Origin: Roseibium aggregatum | GTDB lineage: Bacteria > Pseudomonadota > Alphaproteobacteria > Rhizobiales > Stappiaceae | Direction of reading: 5' to 3' | Length of the DNA stretch: 64,000 bases | Assembly (NCBI RefSeq): GCF_014692675.1 | Contig: NZ_JABFCZ010000003.1 | Span: forward strand, 1-64,000 | Shown: one piece after another, positions 45,052-54,589 of the stretch | How the letters are laid out: every line of letters begins with the position of its first letter | Numbering within the stretch: position 1 is the stretch's first letter | Position numbers and translations under genes: made by a program | Notes under the pieces: model-generated | Seen by the model: only the letters and a program-made list of their open reading frames with translations | Database searches by the model: none | What the model was told of the DNA's origin: nothing

Positions 45052-46872
45052 TCAACCCGCATCCAGATTAAGCCGGATGACCTCAACCGGCCTGTCCTTG
45101 CCCTTGACCTTCTGCTCTCCCAGCCGGGTAAAGCCGATCCCGCCGGGCAGGCTGTCGCCGAACTCCCGTGACGCAAGAATGATGACCTCGGCCGTCGGAT
45201 CGACTTCACGTCCGAGGGATTCCAGCCGCGAGGCCACATTCACCGTGTCGCCGATGACGGTGTAGTTGACCCGGCTTGGCGCGCCGATGTCGCCGACGAC
45301 CAGAGCGCCTCCGTGAAGCCCGATTCGGATATGCACCGGCGGCAGGCCTTCGGTCTTTCGTTTCAGATTGTCCTCATGAATGATCCGGGCGATGTCCAGG
45401 GCTGCCCGGGCGGCCGGTTCGACCGGGTTCTCGATCCTCTCCGGCGCGCCCCAGAACGCCATGACGCTGTCGCCGACATATTTGTCGATGGTGCCGCCGT
45501 GGGCCTCGATGACGGAGCCGATCAGCGTCAGGTGATGGTTGACGAAGGCCGCGACCTCCGTCGCGCTCATGGATTCCGACAGGGACGTGAAGCCGACGAT
45601 GTCGGTGAACAGCACCGTGAGGTCGCGTTCCTCCGGCGGCGTGTCCGCGCGGCCTTCGCGGATGAGCTTGGTGACCAGGGTCTTTGGCATGTAGCGCATG
45701 AAGGCCGACAGGCCGCCGACCATGGCGTTGAAGCCGGTGGACAGGTCGTCCAGTTCACGCACCATGGAGTGGGGCAGGGGGAGGACGGCATCGAGATCGA
45801 GCCGGGCCACGGCTCTGGCCCCCTTTGCAGCCCGTCTGATGGGCGAACCTATATGGTGGGACAGGATGCCGGCGCCGATCAGGGACAGACCCAGAAGGGC
45901 CACGCCGATCAGAGCGGCGTCGCTGAGCTGATGCAGCGGCTGTTCGAGAACCTCTGCCGGAAAATGCGCGCCGAGGCGGACCGGAAAGCCTTTGAGGCCA
46001 TGGGCACCGTTGTCCAGGAGGATAAACCGCCTGTGTCCCTGGGCGTCATACCCGACGCGCAATTCATGCCCCCGGTTCTTCCCGTCTGTCCCGCTTTCCA
46101 CGAGTTCGGTCGAGGCCAGGTTTGAGAGAAACTCGTCCGGGACGTGGGCCACGTCCATCAGCGGACGGGATACCGTCGCCTGGTCGTTTTCGGCGGTAAG
46201 CGCCGGGTGCGCGAAAATATTATTGGTGCCGGGTTCCATGAGGAACACGGTGATCATGTCGCTGGAAATATCCCGGGTGATATCGGAAACGCGGTGCAGC
46301 GACATGGCGACAATGACGATGCCCGCGAATTTTCCCTCGATCCGCACCGGGGTAATGTGCCCGATATAGCTGTGTCCGCGCCCGGGAAGGTATTTCGCCT
46401 TTGTCCAGAACGGTTCATCGGATTTGGCAGCCTCGTCCAGAAGCGGGCCGAGGATCGGATCGTTTTTTGCGTTCCTGATGAAATTGGGGATGGAGATATC
46501 ATCCGCCTTACCGCGGTCGATCTCCACCGTGTTTCCATCCTGGTCCGATACGGCAACGAAGGAGACATGAGGCATGGCCGCCAGCGAACCGTAGAGATAC
46601 TCGGCCACCGCATCCGGGTCATCCCGCGGAATTCCCCCCGACTTGAGGCCCTCCGCCGTGAAATGTCCCATCTCCACCACGGCATCGAGCTTGTCGTTAA
46701 ACGCCCCTTCGAGCGAGCGCATGCCCGTGTCGACCAGTTCGCCGCCGAGGTGGCGGACCACTTTCTGCGACGTATAGGCCTGAACCAGAAGAACGAGGGC
46801 GGCGGTGATGAAGACGAAAGCTCCGATCACCGATGTCAGCGTCGGGGTGATGCGAAAGCGCTTCGGCAGCAT
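45052..46872 (-). CDS. Membrane class III adenylate/guanylate cyclase with extracytoplasmic sensor
   Basis: The 606-residue cyclase has a transmembrane helix (~13-32), a periplasmic region of ~280 residues resembling a double-Cache sensor, a second helix (~320-345), a HAMP linker and the catalytic domain (~420-605). The metal aspartates are in LFTDIVGFTSLSESM and DKYVGDSVMAFWGAPE, and the substrate region is VNYTVIGDTVNVASRLES. It makes cAMP or cGMP in response to an external small molecule; which nucleotide is not decided by sight. It could feed the cyclic-nucleotide-binding antiporter in this window. Confidence 0.9.
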   Translation of the reverse strand: MLPKRFRITPTLTSVIGAFVFITAALVLLVQAYTSQKVVRHLGGELVDTGMRSLEGAFNDKLDAVVEMGHFTAEGLKSGGIPRDDPDAVAEYLYGSLAAMPHVSFVAVSDQDGNTVEIDRGKADDISIPNFIRNAKNDPILGPLLDEAAKSDEPFWTKAKYLPGRGHSYIGHITPVRIEGKFAGIVIVAMSLHRVSDITRDISSDMITVFLMEPGTNNIFAHPALTAENDQATVSRPLMDVAHVPDEFLSNLASTELVESGTDGKNRGHELRVGYDAQGHRRFILLDNGAHGLKGFPVRLGAHFPAEVLEQPLHQLSDAALIGVALLGLSLIGAGILSHHIGSPIRRAAKGARAVARLDLDAVLPLPHSMVRELDDLSTGFNAMVGGLSAFMRYMPKTLVTKLIREGRADTPPEERDLTVLFTDIVGFTSLSESMSATEVAAFVNHHLTLIGSVIEAHGGTIDKYVGDSVMAFWGAPERIENPVEPAARAALDIARIIHEDNLKRKTEGLPPVHIRIGLHGGALVVGDIGAPSRVNYTVIGDTVNVASRLESLGREVDPTAEVIILASREFGDSLPGGIGFTRLGEQKVKGKDRPVEVIRLNLDAG

Positions 46873-46964
46873 GGAGGGCAGAATCCGTATTCAAGAAGGA
46901 CGGGCCGAGTATCGGCGACGGGCGGGCTCTGCGTAAAGATCGGGTCGTAATTTAGCGCGGGACA

Positions 46965-46998
46965 AGAAAAAAGGGCGGCTTTCGGGAAAGCCGCCCTT
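46965..46998 (-). terminator. Intrinsic terminator of the sulP gene
   Basis: On the minus strand AAGGGCGGCTTT-CCCG-AAAGCCGCCCTT is followed by TTTTCTTG. It lies just downstream of the transporter gene. Confidence 0.85.
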
Positions 46999-47023
46999 CG
47001 GTATCCTTTGGGAGGGAAGGCCG

Positions 47024-48604
47024 TCAGCGGGCCTTCTCGACCGGGTCGAACTTGTGGCCATAGTCGACCGCGACCTCGTAGTCCGGGTCTTCCAGGATCG
47101 AGACCTCGACCAGGCTGCCGGCCTTTTCCAGGAGCTTCTGGCAATCCGGCGACAGGTGGCGCAGATGCAGGCGTTTGCCCGCAGCCTCGTATTTGGAGGC
47201 GAGCGCGTCGATCACCTCGAGCCCGGAATGGTCGACCACCCGGCTGTCGATGAAGTCGATGACGACATCGTCCGGATCGTTGTTGATGTCGAAAATATCC
47301 TGAAAGCGGGTGGTGGATCCGAAGAACAGCGGTCCGGAGAGGCGGTAGACCTTCCAGCCTTCCTTGCTGACGCCGATCCGCGCGCTGATCCGGCTGGCGG
47401 CGTTCCAGGCATAGGCAAGTGCGGAGATGATCACCCCGACCACGACGGCGGTGGCAAGATCGGTCAGCACCGTGACCACGGTGACCAGAACGATCACCAG
47501 CGCGTCGGTCATCGGGATCCGGTGCATGATCTTCAGGCTCGTCCAGGCGAAGGTGCCGATCACGACCATGAACATGACGCCGACCAGGGAGGCGACCGGG
47601 ATCTGTTCGATCAGCGGCGAGGCGAACAGGATGAAGGACAGCAGGAACAGGGCTGCCGCCGTGCCGGCGATGCGCGTGCGTGCGCCGGATTTCACGTTGA
47701 TCATCGACTGGCCGATCATGGCGCAGCCGCCCATGCCGCCGAAGAAGCCGGTGACCACGTTGGCCGCGCCCTGGGCCAGGCATTCCTTCGAGGCGCCGCC
47801 CTTGGTGTTGGTCAGATCAGCGACCAGGTTAAGCGTCAGAAGGGACTCGATCAGGCCGACGGCGGCCATCACCACCGCATAGGGCAGGATGATCTTGAAC
47901 GTGTCCCAGGTCAGCGGCACCATCGGAATGTGGAATTCCGGAAACCCGCCGGCGATGGAGGCGAGATCGCCAACCGACCGCGTGTCGAGATCGAGACCGA
48001 TCACGAGTGCGGAAACCGCCAGAATACCGGCGAGCGGCGCCGGAAACGCCCGGGTCACCTTCGGCAGCAGCCAGATCACCGCCATGGTCAGGGCCACCAG
48101 GCCGAGCATCAGGTAGAGATCGGTTCCGCCCATCCAGGTGAAGCCGCCGGAGCCGTCCGGCACCTTGAACTGGCCGAGCTGGGCCAGGAAAATGACGATC
48201 GCCAGGCCGTTGACGAAGCCGAGCATGACCGGATGGGGCACCATGCGGATGAACTTGCCCCATTTCAGGAGCCCGACGCCGATCTGGATGAGGCCCATCA
48301 GCACCACCGTGGCGAAGAGGTATTCCACGCCGTGCTGGGCAACCAGCGAGACCATCACCACCGCAAGGGCGCCGGTGGCGCCTGAAATCATGCCCGGCCG
48401 GCCGCCGGCAAGAGCGGTGATCAGGCCGACGAGAAAAGCGGCGTAAAGGCCGACCAGCGGATTGACGCCTGCGACGAAGGCAAAGGCGACGGCTTCCGGC
48501 ACCAGGGCAAGCGCCACGGTCAGGCCGGCCAGCAGCTCGGTCTTGATACGGGAGAGGGACAGTTCTGTCGAAACAGGCGCAAGGGCCTCGGCGCGTGCGG
48601 TCAA
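47024..48604 (-). CDS. SulP-family inorganic anion transporter
   Basis: The 526-residue permease has about twelve hydrophobic helices (start GLTVALALVPEAVAFAFVAG; conserved GRPGMISGATGALA; GFFGGMGGCAMIGQSMINV) and a C-terminal STAS domain (~420-515; DDVVIDFIDSRVVDHSGLEV). Relatives move sulfate, bicarbonate or other anions; with cysDNC in the same window sulfate is possible, but the genes are 38 kb apart. The start is TTG at 48604, preceded by CTGGAG. A terminator follows. Confidence 0.9.
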   Translation of the reverse strand: MTARAEALAPVSTELSLSRIKTELLAGLTVALALVPEAVAFAFVAGVNPLVGLYAAFLVGLITALAGGRPGMISGATGALAVVMVSLVAQHGVEYLFATVVLMGLIQIGVGLLKWGKFIRMVPHPVMLGFVNGLAIVIFLAQLGQFKVPDGSGGFTWMGGTDLYLMLGLVALTMAVIWLLPKVTRAFPAPLAGILAVSALVIGLDLDTRSVGDLASIAGGFPEFHIPMVPLTWDTFKIILPYAVVMAAVGLIESLLTLNLVADLTNTKGGASKECLAQGAANVVTGFFGGMGGCAMIGQSMINVKSGARTRIAGTAAALFLLSFILFASPLIEQIPVASLVGVMFMVVIGTFAWTSLKIMHRIPMTDALVIVLVTVVTVLTDLATAVVVGVIISALAYAWNAASRISARIGVSKEGWKVYRLSGPLFFGSTTRFQDIFDINNDPDDVVIDFIDSRVVDHSGLEVIDALASKYEAAGKRLHLRHLSPDCQKLLEKAGSLVEVSILEDPDYEVAVDYGHKFDPVEKAR

Positions 48605-48822
48605 GGGGCACTCCAGCTCGTTGTCGTTTTTTCGATCACGCGCCGGGGGTCTTGGGAGGAAGGCGCCTCGGATCAGATGGAATTACGGGTGTTTCTACAG
48701 ATTTTATTGCACCGCAGCAAGGGTGCGCTGCGGGAAGCGGCTATGTGCCGCGCGCATGGAACGGGCAGGCGCACCAGCGCCTGCCGCGCAATCTGACCGA
48801 TCAAGCGGGGGACGGCTAAACG

Positions 48823-49167
48823 CTATGGACAGTCGCTGTCGCGCACGTAGCGGGCCTTCACCCAGCCATGGGAGACGAAGTCGCCGTTGTAGTGGCTGAC
48901 CGGGCACCAGCGGCTGGGCCAGGGCCGGGAAGGCGGTTCGCAGGGGGCATCGAGATGAATGATCCCGTGGCGGCCGGGTACGAGCGTATCGACAATGCTC
49001 GAGGACGCCGATGGGCGGGACCGCATGTTGAGCGCGTCATTTGCCGCGACATTGACCACGACGAGGCATCCCGGACCACTGGTGGCGGCGGCGGGCCCGG
49101 GCAGAGACAAGACCATTGCAACTGTGCAGGCGATCAGGGCTGCTGATCGGAAACCGGTCTTTCGCAT
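48823..49167 (-). CDS. Exported bacterial SH3-domain protein
   Basis: The 114-residue protein has a signal peptide (FRSAALIACTVAMVLSLPGP, cleavage near AAATSG) and one SH3b domain (VNVAANDALNMRSRPSASSS ... VPGRHGI ... GDFVSHGWVKARYV). Three cysteines in the mature part could form disulfides. Such proteins often bind peptidoglycan or other envelope partners. No partner gene is adjacent. Confidence 0.8.
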   Translation of the reverse strand: MRKTGFRSAALIACTVAMVLSLPGPAAATSGPGCLVVVNVAANDALNMRSRPSASSSIVDTLVPGRHGIIHLDAPCEPPSRPWPSRWCPVSHYNGDFVSHGWVKARYVRDSDCP

Positions 49168-49455
49168 GTCACCTCTCCCCCCGTCTGCAGGTCAGCGGGC
49201 AACCGAACCTGTAGAGGCCAATCTACTTGGCAAGGGCCCGCTTGCAAACCGCGTTTGAGGCTGCTTGCGGCGGTCAGCCGGCCGGCGAGGGCGCTGAGCA
49301 ACAAGGATCCGGATCGTCACCGCCTCCGGGCTAGTATTGTTCTTCCGCTGCGGCACACGCGTGGGTTCCTGACCTGGTTGTGGTGAACGCTGTGCCTGTC
49401 CCTATAATTGACGAGGCAGGGAAAAAGGAGGGGTATCGCAGGGGAGGAACAAGCC

Positions 49456-50724
49456 ATGCGAACCATTAGCCATGCCCGATTTCTCGCAATTGCCGGTCTG
49501 ATGGCCGTCGGGGGCGCCGGTCCGGTCAATGCTCAACCAGAGCAGCAGCCGACTCCGGTCCCGCGGACCGAGAGGACCGAGCCGGTCGAACTGACCCGCC
49601 CGGCGGAACCCGGGGAACCGGTCCTGACAGGGGTCGACGCGCCGGAGCGGTTCGAACTCGGCAATCCGAATGACCTGACGCTGCTGGTCGGGATCGAAAC
49701 CGAAAACCTGTCGCCGCTTCTCGATGCGGAGATCTTCGTCAGGGTCTTCGACATGTGGGGCAAGCCGATTGAAGTGCCCGTTCTGAACACCTTGAGCGCG
49801 CGCGACATTCTTTATGGTGACAAGCTGATCGGCATCGATATCGGCCACGCGCTCCAGTACAGGGGGGAAAGATTTTCGGTCAAGATCTGTGCCTATTCCA
49901 AGCAGATCACGGGGAAACCTTGCTCGGTCGTTGACCTGTACGACCGGGGCTCTCCGCTCGATGAACCGGTCAAGGATCAGAAAATTCTGATCGATCTCGT
50001 GAAAAAGCGGTTTCCTGGCATTGGATGCCGGTGCAAGTCAGGCGTCATTCGCCTGTCTGCCAAGGATACCAGCCACGGAAGTCTCGGCAAGTTCACGGCT
50101 GTGACGGGAGGACCGAACTACGGTCCCTACCACGCGACCGACAAGGTCAAGAAACTGATCAACAGCAATTTCAAGTTCGAGCCGCATTTCGAGATCGAAA
50201 TCCTGAACCGCCCGGACAAGCCGAAGGGAATGGATGCAGAAATCTGGTCACTCTACGAAAAGATGTTTCCGTCGCTTTGTACCGAGGGCCAGCGGGTCAA
50301 CGGCACCACGGTTTTCAACGCGGGCACGCCTGCGAAGCGTGAATACGATGTGAAGGAGACGGTCGGAGGCAACACGGTCAAGAAGCCTTATACGGAAACC
50401 AAGGACACTTCCAAGTTCACGTGGGACGCCCATGGCTATCGCGTTCCGGGCACCGGCAGGAGAACCGTGACCGGCGACGTGAAGGCGCATGAAAAGAATA
50501 TCGTGCATTGGCTTGATACGCCGGGGCTCAACCAAAAGGATCAGAGCCATTTCGTCGGTCTCGGACCAGCCTATGCGAACAACTTTTTCCATTCCTTCGT
50601 TCATGGGACCACCGGCAAGGATGCAGACAATTGCGACTGCTTCTTCGGTGTTCAGACCGGTGTCGTCGATGCCAATGCGGACGCCCAGGCGCCGAAGATA
50701 TTGAAAAAACCGGAGTGCAAATAA
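49456..50724 (+). CDS. Exported protein of unknown function
   Basis: The 422-residue protein has a signal peptide (FLAIAGLMAVGGAGPVNA), followed by a Pro/Glu/Thr-rich stretch (residues ~25-55) and then a single large globular region without a recognised domain. A cysteine pair GCRCKSG at ~195, DNCDCFF and a final Cys are present. A repeated theme is GLGPAYANNFFHSFVHGTTG near the C-terminus with His residues. ATG 49456 follows GGGGAGGAACAAG. It stands alone. No family could be named. Confidence 0.6.
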   Translation: MRTISHARFLAIAGLMAVGGAGPVNAQPEQQPTPVPRTERTEPVELTRPAEPGEPVLTGVDAPERFELGNPNDLTLLVGIETENLSPLLDAEIFVRVFDMWGKPIEVPVLNTLSARDILYGDKLIGIDIGHALQYRGERFSVKICAYSKQITGKPCSVVDLYDRGSPLDEPVKDQKILIDLVKKRFPGIGCRCKSGVIRLSAKDTSHGSLGKFTAVTGGPNYGPYHATDKVKKLINSNFKFEPHFEIEILNRPDKPKGMDAEIWSLYEKMFPSLCTEGQRVNGTTVFNAGTPAKREYDVKETVGGNTVKKPYTETKDTSKFTWDAHGYRVPGTGRRTVTGDVKAHEKNIVHWLDTPGLNQKDQSHFVGLGPAYANNFFHSFVHGTTGKDADNCDCFFGVQTGVVDANADAQAPKILKKPECK

Positions 50725-50730
50725 GCAAAT

Positions 50731-50756
50731 GCCGGACGGGATCACTCCCGTCCGGC
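50731..50756. terminator. Hairpin between the unknown exported gene and nhaA, possible terminator
   Basis: GCCGGACGGG (50731-50740) pairs perfectly with CCCGTCCGGC (50747-50756). The T-run is weak on both strands, so termination efficiency is uncertain. The genes are convergent. Confidence 0.6.
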
Positions 50757-50778
50757 ACGTTCATCAGCCGTCAGCCGC

Positions 50779-52002
50779 TCAGGAATGCGAAGCCGATGCC
50801 CCCGCCGTTGCCGACCGGGAGGTGTAGCTCAGCAGGAGGTAGCCCAGAACGGCGCTGGCGATCGAACCGGTCAGAACGCCAAGCCGCAGCTGGGCCACAT
50901 AGGACTGTGTTTCAAAAGCAAGTGTTCCGATAAACAGGCTCATGGTGAAGCCGATGCCGCACAGGAGAGCCACGCCGTAGATCTGGCCCCAGTTTGCGTC
51001 GCGCGGCATGGGCGCCACCCGCAGAGTCACCGCCAGCCATACGGTCAGGAAAACGCCGATCTGCTTGCCCGCGAACAGGCCGAGAGAGATGCCGAGCTTG
51101 ACCGGCTCGGTAAAGCTGTCCCACCCGATGCCGGCGAAGGAAACGCCGGCGTTGGCGAAGGCGAACAGGGGCAGGATACCGAATGCGACCCACCGGTGCA
51201 GCCCGTGTTCCAGTTCTTCCAGGACCGAATGGTGCGCCCCTTCTGCTTTCGTCAGAGGTATGGCGAAGGCGGTGATCACGCCGGCCAGGGTCGCGTGTAC
51301 GCCTGACTTGAGCACGATTGTCCACAAGACAACGCCGACAACGATATAGGGCGAGGCTTTTGTCACTCCCATGCGGTTGAGGATGAAGAGGATGGCAATC
51401 GGGATAACCGCAAGCGCAAGGACCGTCAGGGACAGGCCGCTGGTATAGAAAATTGCGATGATGACGATTGCGCCAAGATCGTCGAAAATCGCAATCGCCA
51501 GAAGCAGGATTTTGAGACTGCCGGGAACGCGGTTGCCGAGCAGCGACACCACGGCGAGCGCAAAGGCGATATCGGTGGCGGCCGGAATGGCCCAGCCGTT
51601 CAGGCCGCCCGGATCGGACAGGTTGAACAGGGTGTAGATCCCGGCGGGGACCAGGATGCCGCCGATGGCGGCCAAACCGGGCAGCGCCACCTGCGCCGGC
51701 GAAGACAGCTCACCGATGCGGAATTCGCGTTTGATTTCCAGACCCACAAGAAAGAAGAAAATGGCCATCAGGCCATCGTTGATCCACAACAGAAGCGGCT
51801 TTGCAATCTCCAGTTCGCCGAACTGGACGGCGACCGGAATGCCCAGGAACGCCGTGTAAGTATCCAGAAGCGACGAGTTGGCCATAACCATCGCCAGAAC
51901 AGTGGCGGCAACCAGAAACAGCCCGCCGGTGGCTTCCATCTTGAGAAAGTCACTGATTGCTTCGGTCAATTGCCGGTGCTTTGCCCGGATCACTTGGATC
52001 AT
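50779..52002 (-). CDS. nhaA: Na+/H+ antiporter NhaA
   Basis: This 407-residue antiporter has the NhaA signature LLWINDGLMAIFFFLVGLEI, the paired-Asp core AIFDDLGAIVIIAIFY with the helix ATDIAFALAVVSLLG, and GIGFTMSLFIGTLAF near the C-terminus. It exchanges Na+ for H+ to keep low internal Na+ and pH balance, consistent with marine life. The length is normal. The start ATG at 52002 opens with a soluble helix typical of the family. Confidence 0.95.
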   Translation of the reverse strand: MIQVIRAKHRQLTEAISDFLKMEATGGLFLVAATVLAMVMANSSLLDTYTAFLGIPVAVQFGELEIAKPLLLWINDGLMAIFFFLVGLEIKREFRIGELSSPAQVALPGLAAIGGILVPAGIYTLFNLSDPGGLNGWAIPAATDIAFALAVVSLLGNRVPGSLKILLLAIAIFDDLGAIVIIAIFYTSGLSLTVLALAVIPIAILFILNRMGVTKASPYIVVGVVLWTIVLKSGVHATLAGVITAFAIPLTKAEGAHHSVLEELEHGLHRWVAFGILPLFAFANAGVSFAGIGWDSFTEPVKLGISLGLFAGKQIGVFLTVWLAVTLRVAPMPRDANWGQIYGVALLCGIGFTMSLFIGTLAFETQSYVAQLRLGVLTGSIASAVLGYLLLSYTSRSATAGASASHS

Positions 52003-52240
52003 TTGCCTGCTTCCAAATCCTGTCTGTCGGTTCTAATTCCGCTTGTAAGTATGGTCGGAATTTGAAAATTCAAATGGTGCGGTGGCGTCTTGGTTCGAAT
52101 GTCGGCGACCGGGGTAAATAAGTCGTTGTAAAGTGGCGCTGGCAAGCCTGTTTTATCTCTTTCCTCAACGTTATATCGATCAGTGCTCAGGTCAAATGCG
52201 GAAGCGCATTTCCCGGACCGTTTCAGACTTGAACCGGGGC

Positions 52241-53017
52241 TCAGGCAAGCGTCTGAAGGTCGGCATCGATGCTGATCGCCTGGCCGGAGATGGTCCTGCC
52301 GCGGGGCGAGGCCAAAAACAGCATCATGTCGGCAAGCTGGCGGGGGTCGATCATTTCCTTGATCGAGGCATGGGCGAGAAAGTCCGTTTCCGCTTCGCTG
52401 TAGGTCTTGCCGAGCGCGTCCGCCTTGGCGGCGATCACCCGCGTGAGGCGGTCGCCTTCCACCAGTCCGGGCAGGATGGTGTTGCAGCGGATGCCGAACG
52501 GTCCGAGTTCGCGTGCGATCGTCTTGGTGAAACCGACGATGCCCCATTTCGCGGCCGAATAGGCGCTTCGAAACTGAAACCCGAATTTTCCGGCCGCCGA
52601 CGACAGATTGATGATCGAAGGATTGGCGGAGGCTTTCAATGGCTCGACGGCGAGCCGGGTGCAGTTGAACTGGCTGGTCAGGGTGACGGCGATGCAGCGG
52701 TCCCAGTCGGCCGGGTCCATCTGCTCCACCGGAGCGGTTGCCCCCGAGATACCCGCATTGTTGATCAGGCAGTCCAGACCGCCAAGGCTTTCCAGGGCCG
52801 TGTCGAACAGCGCCTGCACCTGGTCCCGGTCGGCGACGTCGCACAGGCTGGCGCCGATATCGGGATTGTCCGCCCGAAAGGCGCTGATTGCTGCTTCGTC
52901 GATATCACAGATGTGCACCCGCGCGCCCTCGGCGGCAAAGGCCCGCGCCGTATGCAGGCCGATACCTGACGCGCCCGCAGTGATCAGCACCCGCAAACCC
53001 TCAAGTCCAAGATCCAT
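52241..53017 (-). CDS. SDR-family oxidoreductase, substrate unknown
   Basis: The 258-residue classical SDR has the cofactor motif ITAGASGIGLHTA with ICDIDEA after the second strand (Asp suggests NAD), CLINNAGISG, the active SSAAGKFGFQF serine region and YSAAKWGIVG. The end NTILPGLVEGDRLTRVI matches sugar-alcohol or ketone reductases. It begins after a strong GGGAGGAACGGGA ribosome binding site. No pathway can be assigned; fetAB lies upstream with 46 bases in between. Confidence 0.85.
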   Translation of the reverse strand: MDLGLEGLRVLITAGASGIGLHTARAFAAEGARVHICDIDEAAISAFRADNPDIGASLCDVADRDQVQALFDTALESLGGLDCLINNAGISGATAPVEQMDPADWDRCIAVTLTSQFNCTRLAVEPLKASANPSIINLSSAAGKFGFQFRSAYSAAKWGIVGFTKTIARELGPFGIRCNTILPGLVEGDRLTRVIAAKADALGKTYSEAETDFLAHASIKEMIDPRQLADMMLFLASPRGRTISGQAISIDADLQTLA

Positions 53018-53063
53018 TCCCGTTCCTCCCGTTCCAGCGCAATCCCTCGATTGGGCTCAACTC

Positions 53064-53867
53064 CTAGCCGGAATCGCTCAGCCGGTCGAGCCGGAGGCGA
53101 TGGCGGGGATCGGTCAGGCGCCAGGCACTGGCGAGCACGGCCATCAGGACGCCAAGGCCGGTCGCGCCGCCGATCAGGAACATGATCAGCAATTGATACT
53201 TCACCGCTTCCTGGGGATCGGCGCCCGACAGGATCTGGCCGGTCATCATGCCCGGAAGGGCAACGGCGCCGGTGGCGGCCATGGAGTTGATGATCGGCGT
53301 GAACCCGCTGCGCAGAGCACGTCGGAGCGGCGGCAGCAGTGCGGTCAGGCTTGTCTCGCCGAGAAGAAGCTGGGCCTCGATGGCGCGCCGTTCGCGGTCG
53401 ACCAGCGAATGCAGGGAATCGAGCCCGAGGCTGACGCCGGTCATGGTGTTGCCGAGGATCATGCCGAACAGGGGAAGCGCGTATTGGGGCGACCACCAGG
53501 GCGCGGGTTGGATCTGGGTGGTGAGCGCGAAGACGGTGACGAGCGTGCCTGAGAAGGTCATGGCGGCCGCACCCAGGCCGTAGCCCCAAAGCCCCGTGTG
53601 GCGCCGCTCCTGCCGGGCGCGGATTTCTCGGCCCGCAAACCCGATCATGACAATGGCGACAAGGGCCGTGATCCAGGGCGATGCTGCTGCGAACACCACC
53701 TTGAGGACGAGGCCGACCAGGAGCAATTGCAAAATCATCCGAAAGGCGGCGATCAGCAGTTGCCGCTCCAGCCCAAGACGGAGGGCAAGCGACAGTCCGG
53801 CGTTGATGAGGATGAACAGGGAGGCGAGGGCCAGGTCCCAGGGCGAGAGGACGATGTAGCCGCTCAT
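53064..53867 (-). CDS. fetB: ABC transporter permease, FetB-type (UPF0014)
   Basis: The 267-residue integral membrane protein has seven to eight helices and the UPF0014 marks GYGLGAAAMTFSGTLV, FGMILGNTMTGVSLGLD and ALPGMMTGQILSGADP. FetB with FetA exports iron and supports resistance to oxidative stress in E. coli. The last codons of fetA overlap its start by ATGA, so the two are coupled. Confidence 0.88.
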   Translation of the reverse strand: MSGYIVLSPWDLALASLFILINAGLSLALRLGLERQLLIAAFRMILQLLLVGLVLKVVFAAASPWITALVAIVMIGFAGREIRARQERRHTGLWGYGLGAAAMTFSGTLVTVFALTTQIQPAPWWSPQYALPLFGMILGNTMTGVSLGLDSLHSLVDRERRAIEAQLLLGETSLTALLPPLRRALRSGFTPIINSMAATGAVALPGMMTGQILSGADPQEAVKYQLLIMFLIGGATGLGVLMAVLASAWRLTDPRHRLRLDRLSDSG

Positions 53868-54466
53868 GCCACGGCCTCCGCTACCGGTGACAGCCGTCCA
53901 TGCTCCATCAGGAAATGGCGCCCGCCCAGACGCTGCGCCTGCGCCTGGTCGTGGGTGACGAGCAGGATCGCGACACCCTCGCTCATCTGCCGGCGCACGA
54001 TGTCTTCCACGCGAGCGGTCGCCTGTTCGTCGAGCGCGGATGTCGGTTCGTCGAGCAGCAGGACCTTGGGCTTGTTGTGGAGTGCCCTGGCGAGAGCAAG
54101 ACGTTGCTTTTCGCCCGTGGAAAGCCGGTTGACTTTCCAGTCGAGGGCTTTCGGCAGGTCGACGGCTTCAAGGAGTGCGGCGGTCTCGGGACCGGGTTTG
54201 AAATGGTCGGCCACGTTGTCGGTCCACCATCCGCTTTCCGCCGGTATCATTGCCACAAGACGGCGCCATTGCGGGGCCGGCATCCGGTTTCGTGACTGCT
54301 GATCCAGCCGGACGTCGCCCTCGTTCGGATCGAGATCGGCAATGGCCCTGAGCAACAGCGATTTGCCGGTTCCCGAGGGGCCGCGAAGGGAAACGCACTC
54401 ACCGGGCGCGATCGAAAGGGAGATCGGGCCGATGAGGGGCGTCTTCAGGTTTGAGATTTCAAACAT
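53864..54466 (-). CDS. fetA: ABC transporter ATP-binding protein, FetA-type
   Basis: This short 200-residue ATPase has Walker A LRGPSGTGKSLLLRAI, signature LSTGEKQRLALARAL, Walker B VLLLDEPTSAL and the H-loop VTHD. The length and the immediate FetB neighbour support the FetAB iron exporter. It is the first gene of the pair. Confidence 0.88.
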   Translation of the reverse strand: MFEISNLKTPLIGPISLSIAPGECVSLRGPSGTGKSLLLRAIADLDPNEGDVRLDQQSRNRMPAPQWRRLVAMIPAESGWWTDNVADHFKPGPETAALLEAVDLPKALDWKVNRLSTGEKQRLALARALHNKPKVLLLDEPTSALDEQATARVEDIVRRQMSEGVAILLVTHDQAQAQRLGGRHFLMEHGRLSPVAEAVA

Positions 54467-54589
54467 GGCGGCGGCTGGTGTTTGAGACTGACCGTCCTAC
54501 GCTATCGGGTTTGCGCAGGAATTACACCCGCCTGACATATGAAAAGGGCCGGTCGCATATCGCACCGGCGCTTTCGAAGAGCGGGAGGC

